Shown here piece by piece: positions 33,672-41,731 of a DNA stretch of 64,000 bases (the stretch's first letter is position 1; the number at the start of each line of letters is the position of its first letter). The translations under genes were made by a program, and so were the position numbers. Origin of the DNA: RGIG529 sp050950425 (GTDB lineage: Bacteria; Bacillota; Clostridia; Oscillospirales; Oscillospiraceae); the NCBI GenBank assembly GCA_050950425.1, contig JBMNHO010000002.1:1240001-1304000 (forward strand), in the 5' to 3' direction. The notes below the pieces were generated by a model that saw only the letters and a list, made by a program, of their open reading frames with translations, did no database searches and had not been told where the DNA came from.

Positions 33672-33691
33672 GCGTTTCCGGCGGGTTGCCC

Positions 33692-33735
33692 AAAAAAACA
33701 TGAGGGTGGGCCTGTGGCCCATCCTCATGTTTTTC
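33692..33735 (-). terminator. Terminator after hbd
   Basis: A long stem (ACATGAGGGTGGGCC / GGCCCATCCTCATGT) with a TGT loop, flanked by A-rich and T-rich ends, lies 23 bp after the hbd stop on the minus strand. Confidence 0.88.
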
Positions 33736-33757
33736 AATCTGCTACGCAGGGGAGTGC

Positions 33758-34606
33758 TTATTTGTCGTACTTAAAGAAGCCTTCGCCGGATTTGCGGCCC
33801 AGCTTGCCGCCGCGCACCATTTTGACGAGCAGGCCGGCGGGGCGATACTTGGGATCGCCGGTTTCCGCGAAGATGATTTTCATGATAGACAGGCAAATGT
33901 CCAGGCCGATGAAGTCGCCCAAGGTGAGGGGACCCATGGGATGGTTTGCGCCAAGGCGCATCGCCGTGTCAATGTCTTCGGGGGTGGCCACGTTGGCTTC
34001 AGCGAGGCAGATGGCTTCGTTGATCATAGGCACCAAAATTCTGTTTACAACAAAGCCCGGTGCTTCCGCAACTTCGACAGGCTCCTTGCCGATGGCGGAG
34101 GACAGCTCCTTGACAACGTCAAACGTTGCGTCAGAAGTCTGAATCCCGCGGATCAGCTCAATGAGCTTCATCACAGTGGCGGGGTTGAAGAAATGCATGC
34201 CGATCACTTTGTCAGGACGGTCCGTGCCAGCAGCAATCTCCGTAATCGAAAGGGAGGATGTGTTTGTGGCAAAGATGGTTTCGGGCTTGCAGATTTCACC
34301 CACTGCGGCGAAGAAAGTGTGTTTCACTTCTATGTTCTCTGCAATGGCTTCCAGAACCAAATCGGCGTCAGCGGCCAGATTCATATCCGTAGAAAAGGTG
34401 AGGCGACCCCAAATGGCGTCTTTTTCTTCCGCAGTCATACGTCCTTTGGAGACGAGTTTTTCCAAGCTTTTTGTAATCTGGCCCGTGGCTCTGTCCAGAG
34501 AGGGTTGGCGGCGATTATACAGGACAACCGTCAAACCGCTCTGGGCAAATGCCTGTGCGATGTTGGTGCCCATGGCGCCGGCGCCGGCTACCACAATTTT
34601 TTTCAT
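33758..34606 (-). CDS. hbd: 3-hydroxybutyryl-CoA dehydrogenase
   Basis: A 282-residue NAD(P)-binding enzyme converting acetoacetyl-CoA to 3-hydroxybutyryl-CoA in the butyrate/crotonyl-CoA route. The Rossmann motif is VVAGAGAMGTNIAQAFAQSG. The catalytic region is GMHFFNPATVMKLIELIRG (His) and the C-terminal 3HCDH domain begins APGFVVNRILVPMINEA. ATG 34606 lies 9 bp after GGAGG; ATG 34612 is an alternative. It lies 40 bp downstream of crt, but bcd, etf and thl genes are not in the window. Confidence 0.95.
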   Translation of the reverse strand: MKKIVVAGAGAMGTNIAQAFAQSGLTVVLYNRRQPSLDRATGQITKSLEKLVSKGRMTAEEKDAIWGRLTFSTDMNLAADADLVLEAIAENIEVKHTFFAAVGEICKPETIFATNTSSLSITEIAAGTDRPDKVIGMHFFNPATVMKLIELIRGIQTSDATFDVVKELSSAIGKEPVEVAEAPGFVVNRILVPMINEAICLAEANVATPEDIDTAMRLGANHPMGPLTLGDFIGLDICLSIMKIIFAETGDPKYRPAGLLVKMVRGGKLGRKSGEGFFKYDK

Positions 34607-34652
34607 GCTCATTTTCCTCCGTTACTTGTACTAGATTCTTGAATAGGGGGTC

Positions 34653-35433
34653 TTACTTGTTTTTGATGTTCTTTTCTTCCCTTTTTTCCAGGAAAGCGCT
34701 CATGCACTCCAGCTTGTCCTCGGTGGAGAAGCAAAGGCCGAAGGCTTCCGCCTCAAAGGCAAGACCGGTGTTGATGTCGGTCTGCATACCCTTGCGGATG
34801 CAGAGCTTTGCCTGGCGCACAGCCACCTGAGGCATAACGGCGATGGACTCAGCCAGCTCCATGGCGGCGTTCATCAGCTCTTCGGGGGAAACGACTTTGT
34901 CCACCAGACCGATGGAAAGGGCTTCGTCTGCCTTGATTCTTCTGGTGCTGAGGATCAGCTCCATCGCCTTGCCGTAGCCGACGATACGGGGCATTCTCTG
35001 GGTGCCGCCGAAGCCCGGGGTGATGCCCAAGCCAACTTCCGGCTGGCCGATGAGCGCCTTTTCGCTTGCGATGCGCATGTCGCAGGCCATCATCAATTCA
35101 CAGCCGCCGCCCAGCGCAAAGCCGTTCACCGCGGCGATGACGGGCTTGTCCAGGTTTTCAATCTGCAGGAAGGTTTTGTTCGCCAAAGCGGCAAATGCCT
35201 GGCCCTTCTACGGCGGTCATGGTTTTCATAGCGGCAATATCCGCGCCGGCAACGAAGGAACGGCCTTCGCCGGTCAAGACGGCAACATGAATGTCGTTGT
35301 CGTTTGCCACTTCGGTGAACACTTCGCACAGATCGGCCAGGACGTCAGCGTTCAGAGCGTTCAGCGCTTTGGGGCGGCTGACGGTTACAATTCCCACGTG
35401 ACCTTTCTTTTCCAGTAATACATTAGTAGCCAT
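34653..35433 (-). pseudogene. crt: Enoyl-CoA hydratase (crotonase), frameshifted as sequenced
   Basis: Two frames together give a full crotonase of about 260 residues. The first (35433 to about 35205) reads MATNVLLEKKGHVGIVTVSR through GRSFVAGADIAAMKTMTAVEG. The second (about 35200 to 34653) resumes with QAFAALANKTFLQIENL and carries GFALGGGCELMMACDMRIAS and the catalytic Glu in PEVGLGITPGFGG. The break is an extra base in the GGGCC run at 35201-35205 on the plus strand. With hbd downstream it would hydrate crotonyl-CoA. Because rpsR and ssb nearby carry similar +1 shifts, sequence error is more likely than real decay. Confidence 0.85.
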
Positions 35434-35664
35434 GTTGTATTCACTCCTTATATTATTATGGGGGATTTGGAGTCATCCACAAAAAGACAAGATGACACGC
35501 AAAACACCCTTTGTCCATAAAGAAAGCGCAGCAACCCGGGGAAAACGCGCCTGGGTCGTCCGCTGCATTTGTCTGAAACGGCCAAAGAGGGTATCGTTTG
35601 GCATAAAGCCTTTTGTAGGCAACCCGCCCTTTCTTCAAACAGGTGAAGATTTACTACGTATTTG

Positions 35665-35693
35665 AGTATATCCCCTTTGAGGAAAAGAATCAA
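35665..35693 (-). promoter_or_regulatory. Probable crt promoter
   Basis: On the minus strand TTGATT (35688-35693), 17 bp, TATACT (35665-35670), implying a leader of about 225 nt before the crt start. Confidence 0.5.
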
Positions 35694-35857
35694 GTCTTTT
35701 CCATGGAAAAGGACGCTGAAAATTTGAAAAAATTCGCAAACAAATCGAAAATAAGAGCAAAAAGTCCCGATTCGGGGGCAGAGGCCCGCGGGAGCGCACA
35801 GGCTTGTTTGGGGCCTTCCGGAGCGAGGTTTTTCCCTCTATCCGGGACAAGAAAGGC

Positions 35858-35894
35858 AAAAAAACCGCCCGGCCGCGTTTGGCAGGGCGGTTTT
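35858..35894 (-). terminator. Terminator of the rpsF-ssb-rpsR operon
   Basis: A 10-bp stem (AAAACCGCCC / GGGCGGTTTT) with a 14-base loop ends in T7 on the minus strand, 18 bp after the rpsR stop. Confidence 0.88.
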
Positions 35895-35911
35895 GACGCA
35901 GATGCGTGCAA

Positions 35912-36155
35912 TCAGTCTGTTACGAAGGGCAGGAGCGCAATCTGCCGGGAACGCTTGATCGCCATCAGTCAGCTCGCGCTGATGCATGGCGCAGGTTCCG
36001 GTGGTTCTGCGGGGCAGAATCTTGGAACGCTCGGAAAGGTACCGGCGCAGCTTGGCCGCGTCTTTGTAATCAATATGCTCAACCTTGTCCACGCAGAAGG
36101 AGCATACCTTGCGGCGTCTCCGGCTGCGCGGGCCTCTTTCTCTATCCATAGCCAT
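35912..36155 (-). pseudogene. rpsR: 30S ribosomal protein S18, frameshifted as sequenced
   Basis: The start (ATG 36155, GGAGG 7 bp upstream) reads MAMDRERGPRSRRRRKVCSF, then ILPRRTTGTCAMHQRELT, clearly S18. The remaining conserved end AIKRSRQIALLPFVTD is present in another frame and stops at 35912. The 244-bp span is 81 codons plus one base. Deleting the T at about 35965 (plus strand) would restore ELTVAIKR, the expected sequence. S18 is essential and single-copy in most bacteria, so a sequencing or assembly indel is the likely cause. Confidence 0.9.
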
Positions 36156-36173
36156 GGGTTTACCTCCAATCAA

Positions 36174-36654
36174 TCAAAATGGCAGTTCGCCGTCGTCGTC
36201 GTCGCTGAGGGGAGCAAAAGCAGAATCAGCGGGGGCGGCAAACGGCTCCGGCGCGGGCGCGGGAGAAAGACGGGGCGGCGCCGTAGGAGGGCGCGCTGCC
36301 GTAAGGAGGGCTGAGCCCCCTTCCGCGTCCCGCTTGGAATCCCCGAAATAGACGTTGTCCGCGACAACCTCCGCGCTTCTGCGCTTGTTTCCCTCCTTGT
36401 CTGTCCAGTCCCGCATTTGCAGGCGGCCTTCCACAACGGCCATTCGGCCCTTGGTGAAATATTTGGAGACAAATTCTCCCGTCTGCCGCCAGGCGACAAT
36501 GTCAATAAAGTCGGTTTGCTTTCTCTCCTGTGTCCCGGCTTTTGAAATCTCGGTCACATGCCAGCGTGAAGGATGCGACGGGGATGTTGCTCTGGGTATG
36601 CCGCAGCTCCGGGTCCCTTGTCAGCCGGCCCATCAGGATAATTCGATTTAACAT
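36174..36654 (-). pseudogene. ssb: Single-stranded DNA-binding protein, frameshifted as sequenced
   Basis: ATG 36654 (AAGGAGG 7 bp upstream) opens MLNRIILMGRLTRDPELRHT and continues to CDRDFKSRDTGEK; the next residues of SSB, QTDFIDIVAWRQTGEFVSKY, lie in the adjacent frame. That frame runs through the OB-fold, a proline/alanine-rich linker and the acidic tip DDDDGELPF, which binds partner proteins. The span is 160 codons plus one base; the extra base is in the GAAAGC stretch around 36518-36523. It is the middle gene of rpsF-ssb-rpsR and essential for replication. Confidence 0.9.
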
Positions 36655-36666
36655 GTCGGCGCCTCC

Positions 36667-36963
36667 TTATTCATCTTTGCAGATGATGAGGGAACGCATG
36701 ATCCCGTCTGTAATTTTCAAAACACGATCCAGCTCCGCGGGAAAATCGGGAACTGCGGTGAAGGTCATCAAAACGTAATAACCATCCATGAGATCGTCGA
36801 TGGGATATGCCAGGCGGCGCTTGCCCCATTCGTTCAGCTCGGTCAGAGTACCGTGGCCCTCCACCAGTGTTTTAAATTTTTCCACCAGTGCGGCGGTATC
36901 CTCCTCGCTGAAGTTCGGGTTAATGATGTATACCGCCTCGTAGTTTGCGTTTACTTTTGCCAT
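36667..36963 (-). CDS. rpsF: 30S ribosomal protein S6
   Basis: A 98-residue protein with the S6 fold: NYEAVYIINPNFSEED at the start, EWGKRRLAYPIDDLMDGYYV in the middle and RVLKITDGIMRSLIICKDE at the end. It binds S18 on the 30S platform and leads the rpsF-ssb-rpsR operon. It is intact, in contrast to its two downstream neighbours. Confidence 0.97.
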   Translation of the reverse strand: MAKVNANYEAVYIINPNFSEEDTAALVEKFKTLVEGHGTLTELNEWGKRRLAYPIDDLMDGYYVLMTFTAVPDFPAELDRVLKITDGIMRSLIICKDE

Positions 36964-36989
36964 TTCTTACACCTCCTTATGGACATATG

Positions 36990-37010
36990 GCCACTGCAAA
37001 ACGCAGTGGC
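36990..37010 (-). promoter_or_regulatory. Leader hairpin of the rpsF operon
   Basis: An 8-bp perfect stem (GCCACTGC / GCAGTGGC) with a 5-base loop lies between the promoter and the ribosome binding site. It could be part of an S6:S18-type autoregulatory leader, but the bulged CCG of that motif was not found. Confidence 0.35.
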
Positions 37011-37040
37011 AAGGATCGCTTGCAAAACACAAGCCATATT

Positions 37041-37068
37041 ATTATACAGGATTTAGGCGGCTTGTCAA
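37041..37068 (-). promoter_or_regulatory. Consensus sigma-A promoter of rpsF-ssb-rpsR
   Basis: On the minus strand TTGACA (37063-37068), a 16-bp spacer, TATAAT (37041-37046): both hexamers are perfect. Confidence 0.92.
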
Positions 37069-37101
37069 GGAAAAGAGGAGAATTAGAGACAAAAAGCCCG
37101 T

Positions 37102-37869
37102 TTACAGAACGTCAGAGCGGGACATGCCCTCCTCGTCCCCGAAGGTAAAGGCTGCGTCGAAGGACTTTTTGAAGTCGCTGTCCCGGACGCCCCTGACATA
37201 TCGAGTCCCGTCCAAAAGCCCTGTGTGGACGGAAAACGTCTCCCCCAGGCGCAGTTCACCGGTAAAGTTGAGGGCGATGCGCCTCAGAGGGCGGCACACG
37301 TCCTCCGGAGAGAGCGCGTCAAAGGCGAATTCGCAGTAGCGGGTGTTGTTCACGTGGCCCAGCGCGTCAATGTAGCTGCTGTAAACCGGGCGCCTGTGGC
37401 AAAAGGTGTAGTTGGCTTTGCTCCGGAAGATGGGGCGGACGTTCTCCAGAGCGAACACATGGTTTCCCGACCCCAGCGTGTTGGGCAGGGTATAGTTTTT
37501 TAACACATGGCGGGTGGAAAGATCCATCACAACGGAAAAGGTGGCACCGCAAAAAACCAAAGCGCCCGTTTCATCCCCAAAGGTAAACTCCCGGCGGAAG
37601 TAAGGGCCTTTTGTTTCTGTGTGCCAAGTGGTTCCGGTGAGAGAGGATCCCTCAAAAAAGGGGGCGCGGACGTCAATGGTCATTCCAACCAGGACCCAGG
37701 CGAGGTTTTGAGATGACATAAAAAGGCTGTCCAAACACAGGGTGTTCAAATGCTGTTCGGCCACAGACTGAATGCAATTGGAATATGCGACGGGCTTCAT
37801 CCGTCCGTTCTGAAAATAATCGTTCGCCGTCAGTTGGATGGGATATTGAAACATCGGTTCGTTGTGCAT
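37102..37869 (-). CDS. Acyl-ACP thioesterase
   Basis: A 255-residue protein of two hot-dog domains. The first covers about residues 1-135 (FQYPIQLTANDYFQNGRMKP, with LAWVLVGMTIDVRAPFFEG). The second carries the expected catalytic region, YSSYIDALGHVNNTRYCEFA, with Asn and His in GHVNN. It releases fatty acids from acyl carrier protein. ATG 37869 has AGGAGC 6 bp upstream; the longer frame to 38202 would run across the tRNA gene and is rejected. Confidence 0.88.
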   Translation of the reverse strand: MHNEPMFQYPIQLTANDYFQNGRMKPVAYSNCIQSVAEQHLNTLCLDSLFMSSQNLAWVLVGMTIDVRAPFFEGSSLTGTTWHTETKGPYFRREFTFGDETGALVFCGATFSVVMDLSTRHVLKNYTLPNTLGSGNHVFALENVRPIFRSKANYTFCHRRPVYSSYIDALGHVNNTRYCEFAFDALSPEDVCRPLRRIALNFTGELRLGETFSVHTGLLDGTRYVRGVRDSDFKKSFDAAFTFGDEEGMSRSDVL

Positions 37870-38054
37870 GAAAGCTCCTCTCTCGTTTGGGGGCTGCGCA
37901 ATCCGCACTCCGGCATAGGAAGGGAAATCAAACACATGTTTCGCGAAGAAACAGCAAAAAACGAAGCATCGTAATAGCCGGAAGGGTAAAAGCCAAAGAA
38001 GCGGCCTTGGGCGAAAACGGCGGCGCCGGGCGCGGTTTTCCGGTTTTCCAAGGG

Positions 38055-38086
38055 AAAAGCCTGTCTGTTTTGCAACAGACAGGCTT
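38055..38086 (-). terminator. Terminator after tRNA-Gly
   Basis: A 13-bp stem (AAGCCTGTCTGTT with its complement) directly abuts the CCA end of the tRNA gene on the minus strand and is followed by a short T run. Confidence 0.85.
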
Positions 38087-38159
38087 GGAGCGGGTAAAGG
38101 GAATCGAACCCTCATATCTTGCTTGGGAAGCAAGTGTTCTGCCACTGAACTATACCCGC
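38086..38159 (-). tRNA. tRNA-Gly (anticodon CCC)
   Basis: The minus strand folds as a cloverleaf. The acceptor stem is GCGGGTA / TACCCGC, the D-arm contains AGTTCAGTGGCAGA, the anticodon stem CTTGC / GCAAG encloses the loop TTCCCAA, and the T-arm is GAGGGTTCGATTCCCTT. The 3' end TCCA is encoded. Length with CCA is 74 nt. Confidence 0.96.
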
Positions 38160-38202
38160 AAAGGAGATCACGATATCCTAAACAGGATACGGAACGGATC
38201 AT

Positions 38203-38231
38203 ATTATACCATCAAAACAAAAAAATTGCAA
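38203..38231 (-). promoter_or_regulatory. Promoter of tRNA-Gly
   Basis: On the minus strand TTGCAA (38226-38231), a 17-bp T-rich spacer ending TGG, TATAAT (38203-38208), 44 bp before the tRNA. Confidence 0.85.
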
Positions 38232-38347
38232 TCTTTTTATCAGTAAATTTTTCCGGGGGCAAGGAAGCGCGAAAGCTTGTATAGAATCGGGTGCTTTTCC
38301 ATATCCTTTTCAATAGATTGTATAGATTGTAATAGGAGGAATCCTGG

Positions 38348-39484
38348 ATGAAAAAAATCATATCGGTCTGTTTGGCGATGCTCTTGTTCACCGTGCCGGC
38401 CTTGGCGGTGACGGGGGCGCCGGACGTAGAGGCCGCCGCCACTTTGCTTATGGAGCGGGAAACAGGCACGGTTTTATACGAAGAAAACGCCCATGCGGTG
38501 TTAGAGCCCGCCAGCGTGACAAAAATCATGACGATGCTCCTGGTTATGGAGGCCATTGACGATGGCCGGCTGACCATGGACGCCATGGTGACCGTCAGCG
38601 CCCATGCGGCCGGTATGGGCGGCTCCCAGGTCTATTTAAAAGAAGGGGAGCAGATGAGTGTTCAAGATATGCTAAAAGCGGTTGCGGTGGCCTCGGGGAA
38701 CGACGCTGCCGTGGCGCTGGGAGAGGCCGTTTCAGGCAGCGAGTCGGCCTTTGTGGCGCTGATGAATCAGCGGGCCGCTCAGCTTGGCATGAACGACACC
38801 GTGTTTCAAAACTGCACGGGGCTTTCCGCGGAAGGCCATGCCACATCGGCGTACGACATTGCGCTGATGTCCCGCGCGCTTTTGGCCCATAAAGAAATTC
38901 GAACGTACACCACCATCTGGATGGATTCCCTGCGGGACGGCGCGTTTCAGCTGGCCAACACCAATAAACTCGTTCGGTTTTACAAGGGTACCACAGGGCT
39001 GAAAACAGGCCACACCGCCACAGCCGGGCACTGCATTTCCGCCACGGCGGAAAAAGACGGAATGGAGCTGATCGCCGTGGTGCTGAAAGCGCCCAGCTCA
39101 ACGGCCCGGTTCGAAACCGCAAAGAGCCTTTTGAATTTCGGCTTTGCGAATTACGCCATGGTGGACGTGATGCCGGATCAGGCGCTGGCCCCTGTGGACG
39201 TTGTCTTGGGAGAATGCGACGAGCTGCAGCCGGTTTACGCGGAAACCCCCCGTATTTTACTGGAAAAAACAGAGATCAGCGGGTTGACCCAGACGCTGGA
39301 AGTGTGTGAAACAACGGAAGCGCCGGTGCAGGCGGGACAAGCCCTTGGCCTGCTGTCTGTACACAGGGCGGACGGCGCACTGCTAAAGGAAATTCCGGTG
39401 ATAGCGCCGGAAGAAGTGCCGCGTTTGACAGCGGGAGGGCTTTTTAGCCGGCTGCTTCAGATTTTGCTGATGAAAGGTCAATGA
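38348..39484 (+). CDS. D-alanyl-D-alanine carboxypeptidase (DacF/PBP5-type)
   Basis: A 378-residue secreted penicillin-binding protein that trims pentapeptide side chains of peptidoglycan. A signal peptide covers about residues 1-20. The three active-site motifs are S56-V-T-K59, SGN near 117 and KTG near 218. A C-terminal beta domain and a short hydrophobic end (LFSRLLQILLM) follow. RBS AGGAGG is 9 bp upstream. Upstream bases 38312-38334 contain a direct repeat, ATAGATTGT twice, which may hold the promoter. DacF of sporulating bacteria is the closest guess; sporulation control was not shown. Confidence 0.92.
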   Translation: MKKIISVCLAMLLFTVPALAVTGAPDVEAAATLLMERETGTVLYEENAHAVLEPASVTKIMTMLLVMEAIDDGRLTMDAMVTVSAHAAGMGGSQVYLKEGEQMSVQDMLKAVAVASGNDAAVALGEAVSGSESAFVALMNQRAAQLGMNDTVFQNCTGLSAEGHATSAYDIALMSRALLAHKEIRTYTTIWMDSLRDGAFQLANTNKLVRFYKGTTGLKTGHTATAGHCISATAEKDGMELIAVVLKAPSSTARFETAKSLLNFGFANYAMVDVMPDQALAPVDVVLGECDELQPVYAETPRILLEKTEISGLTQTLEVCETTEAPVQAGQALGLLSVHRADGALLKEIPVIAPEEVPRLTAGGLFSRLLQILLMKGQ

Positions 39485-39493
39485 CGAGGAGAG

Positions 39494-39529
39494 AAGGCGC
39501 CCCATGGGGTGCCTTTTCCTTTGTTTTTT
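39494..39529 (+). terminator. Terminator after the carboxypeptidase gene
   Basis: The stem AAGGC(G)CCCC / GGGG(T)GCCTT is followed by a T-rich tail, 10 bp after the stop. Confidence 0.85.
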
Positions 39530-39691
39530 GGGAAAAAAGAACGCCTGTCGGGAGCATTTGCGGCGAGGAGACGATCCCTTTCCCCTTTGGCCCAGTGGCG
39601 GCATAAGCCACGGGGGGCTTCGTCTGGTTTACGCTGCAACAGGGGGCGGCGCCCCGGAGTTCAACGAAAACAAAAATCGACGAAAGCGCCC

Positions 39692-39720
39692 TGCTTTTTT
39701 AATTTGCTTTATGGTATAAT
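39692..39720 (+). promoter_or_regulatory. Extended -10 promoter of pgi
   Basis: TGGTATAAT ends at 39720; the -35 (TGCTTT at 39692-39697, 17-bp spacing) is poor, so the extended -10 probably carries it. Confidence 0.6.
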
Positions 39721-39774
39721 GAAGGAGAGACTCAGGCCACGGGCACAACGGAAGCAAGGGGAGGAAAAACGGAT

Positions 39775-41091
39775 ATGATCACATTGGATGTGTCTCGGCT
39801 GTCCGGCTGGGATCAGAAAAAGATGGAGGCAGTCATGGGCGGCCGGCTGGAGCAGGCCCATGCTATGCTGGAAGCGGGAACAGGCATGGGAAGCGAGTTT
39901 ACCGGTTGGCTCCGCTGGCCCTTGGAACACGAGAAAGAGGAAGTGGAGCGGATCAAGCAGGCGGCGCTGCGGATTCGTTCTGTTTCCAAAACGTTGGTTG
40001 TGGTTGGAATCGGCGGGTCTTATCTGGGCGCGAAGGCCGGGGTGGATTTGCTCCGCAAAGGAAACAGCGGCGGACTCCGAGTGGTGTTTGCGGGCAATAC
40101 CGTTTCGGCCGACGAAACGGCAGAGCTGTTGGAGCGGCTGCAAGAAGAAGACTTTTCTGTCAACGTAATCTCCAAATCGGGCACAACCACAGAGCCTGCG
40201 GTGGCCTTTCGCCTGCTGCGGGCGCTGCTGGAGCAAAAATACGGCGACGGGGCGAACCAGCGGATTTACGTGACCACAGACAAAGAAAAGGGCGCGCTGC
40301 GCGCCTTGGCCGACGAGAAAAAGTGGACGTCCTTTGTCATTCCCGACACCATCGGGGGAAGATATTCCGTTTTGACGGCGGTGGGCCTTTTGCCCATGGC
40401 GGCGGCCGGGCTGGATATCGATCAGATTTTATCCGGCGCAAAGGAGGAAATGAAGGCGCTCTCCAAGCGGTCCATGGAAAACCCCGCGTGGCAGTATGCG
40501 GCGGCGCGGAATCTGCTGTATGAAACCGGGACGAAAATTGAGATTTTGGCGTGTTATGAGCCGTCCTTCCGGTTTATGGGGGAATGGTGGAAGCAGCTGT
40601 TCGGGGAAAGCGAGGGGAAAGACGGCGTCGGCCTGTTCCCCGCCAGCGTGGAATATACCGCCGACCTTCATTCCATGGGCCAATATGTGCAGGACGGCCA
40701 GCGTATTTTAATGGAAACGGTGGTGCAGTTTCAAAAAAACCGGGCAAGCCTCTCCGTTCCCTATCGGGAGGACGACGGGGACGGGCTGAACTTTCTCGCC
40801 GGGCGCACCATGAAAGATCTGGCGGAGCAGGCGGCGGAGGGGACAGCCATCGCCCATATGGACGGCGGCGTGCCGAATTTAAAAATCAAGGTTCCGGCGC
40901 GCAGCGAGGGCTGCTTTGGAGCGCTGGTCTATTTTTTCCAGCTGTCCTGCGCGCTGTCCGGCTATCTGATGGGGGTAAATCCCTTTGATCAGCCGGGCGT
41001 GGAGGCATATAAACGGAACATGTTTGCCCTTTTGGGAAAGCCGGGATACGAAGATTTGCAGGCAGAGCTGCAAAGCCGCGTTCACGACTGA
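39775..41091 (+). CDS. pgi: Glucose-6-phosphate isomerase
   Basis: A 438-residue enzyme interconverting glucose-6-phosphate and fructose-6-phosphate. The N-terminal SIS domain shows VVGIGGSYLGAKAG, followed by the NVISKSGTTTEPAVAFRLLR motif, GGRYSVLTAVGLLPMA and the conserved Glu in the GESEGK region. The C-terminal helix YFFQLSCALSGYLMGVNPFD is typical. Length fits the short bacterial form. Confidence 0.96.
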   Translation: MITLDVSRLSGWDQKKMEAVMGGRLEQAHAMLEAGTGMGSEFTGWLRWPLEHEKEEVERIKQAALRIRSVSKTLVVVGIGGSYLGAKAGVDLLRKGNSGGLRVVFAGNTVSADETAELLERLQEEDFSVNVISKSGTTTEPAVAFRLLRALLEQKYGDGANQRIYVTTDKEKGALRALADEKKWTSFVIPDTIGGRYSVLTAVGLLPMAAAGLDIDQILSGAKEEMKALSKRSMENPAWQYAAARNLLYETGTKIEILACYEPSFRFMGEWWKQLFGESEGKDGVGLFPASVEYTADLHSMGQYVQDGQRILMETVVQFQKNRASLSVPYREDDGDGLNFLAGRTMKDLAEQAAEGTAIAHMDGGVPNLKIKVPARSEGCFGALVYFFQLSCALSGYLMGVNPFDQPGVEAYKRNMFALLGKPGYEDLQAELQSRVHD

Positions 41092-41147
41092 CCTGCGGCC
41101 CGTCAAGGCAAAAGAGGGAATATTTTTGAAAATTGCACAAATGTCAA

Positions 41148-41176
41148 TTGAAATTTACATGCAAAAATGGTAATAT
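41148..41176 (+). promoter_or_regulatory. Promoter for the P-loop protein gene
   Basis: TTGAAA (41148-41153), 17-bp spacer ending TGG, TAATAT (41171-41176), 53 bp before the start. Confidence 0.7.
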
Positions 41177-41228
41177 GGAAAAAGGCGAATACCTCCAACG
41201 GAAATAAAGAGGAAAAGGAGTGGTTCAC

Positions 41229-41642
41229 TTGGTTAGAGTGATTATGGGTGTAAAAGGGTCTGGCAAAACGAAACAACTGATCGAGCTTGTCAACGGTGCG
41301 GCCCACAGCGAATCCGGCAACGTCATCTGCATAGAACATGGACCAAAGCTGATTTATGATGTCCATTATAAGGTTCGTCTGGTGGAAGCCAGCCAATATG
41401 AAATGATAAGTTACGAGCGGCTGAAAGGATTTATCAGTGGTTTATATGCCGGCAATTTCGACATTTCCCATATTTTCATCGACAGTCTTTGTAAGATAAT
41501 CCCATGTGAAGCGGACGCGCCGGAGACGGAACAATTTTTAGACTGGCTGGAAGCATTCAGCGAAAAAAATGGCGTTCGATTTACCGTCACCATCAGCGCG
41601 GATGTTGCCTTGGCCCCTGAAGGTGTTCGGAAATATTTTTAA
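41229..41642 (+). CDS. Conserved P-loop protein, function unknown
   Basis: A 137-residue protein opening MVRVIMGVKGSGKTKQLIEL, with a Walker A/P-loop (GVKGSGKT) at residues 7-14 and a Walker B-like HIFIDSLCKI near 80. I know this as a clostridial conserved hypothetical, sometimes mislabelled as a twitching-motility ATPase; it is too short for PilT. A TTG start at 41229 is preferred because AAGGAG sits 8 bp upstream, whereas the GTG at 41220 overlaps that site. A terminator follows. Confidence 0.7.
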   Translation: MVRVIMGVKGSGKTKQLIELVNGAAHSESGNVICIEHGPKLIYDVHYKVRLVEASQYEMISYERLKGFISGLYAGNFDISHIFIDSLCKIIPCEADAPETEQFLDWLEAFSEKNGVRFTVTISADVALAPEGVRKYF

Positions 41643-41669
41643 TTGCGGATCAGAAAATAAATACAGGAT

Positions 41670-41711
41670 GGCTTTGCTACCCGGTGCTTTCCGGGTGGCA
41701 AAGCCTTCTTT
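41670..41711 (+). terminator. Terminator between the P-loop gene and the NTP-transferase gene
   Basis: A two-part stem (GGCTTTGC / GCAAAGCC outer, ACCCGG / CCGGGT inner) is followed by TTCTTT. It lies only 20 bp before the next start codon, so attenuation of that gene is possible. Confidence 0.75.
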
Positions 41712-41731
41712 CCACAGGAAGGGAGCGTACC

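Larger units (their letters stand above)
35434..35911. other. Intergenic region between rpsR and crt
   Basis: This 478-bp gap contains the crt promoter, a leader of about 230 bp without a recognisable riboswitch or conserved small frame, and the rpsR terminator. Short frames exist on both strands but none has a good ribosome binding site with protein-like composition. Confidence 0.5.

Noticed and set aside
36964..37040. S6:S18 ribosomal leader motif
   Set aside because: A leader hairpin exists, but the conserved bulged CCG features were not found, so it is listed only as a hairpin.
37870..38202. N-terminal extension of the acyl-ACP thioesterase frame
   Set aside because: It crosses the tRNA-Gly gene; the ATG at 37869 has a proper ribosome binding site and the family's usual start.
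41643..41731. Molybdenum-cofactor riboswitch before the MocA/ModE fusion
   Set aside because: The only structure is a simple two-part hairpin with a T-rich tail, best read as a terminator or attenuator.
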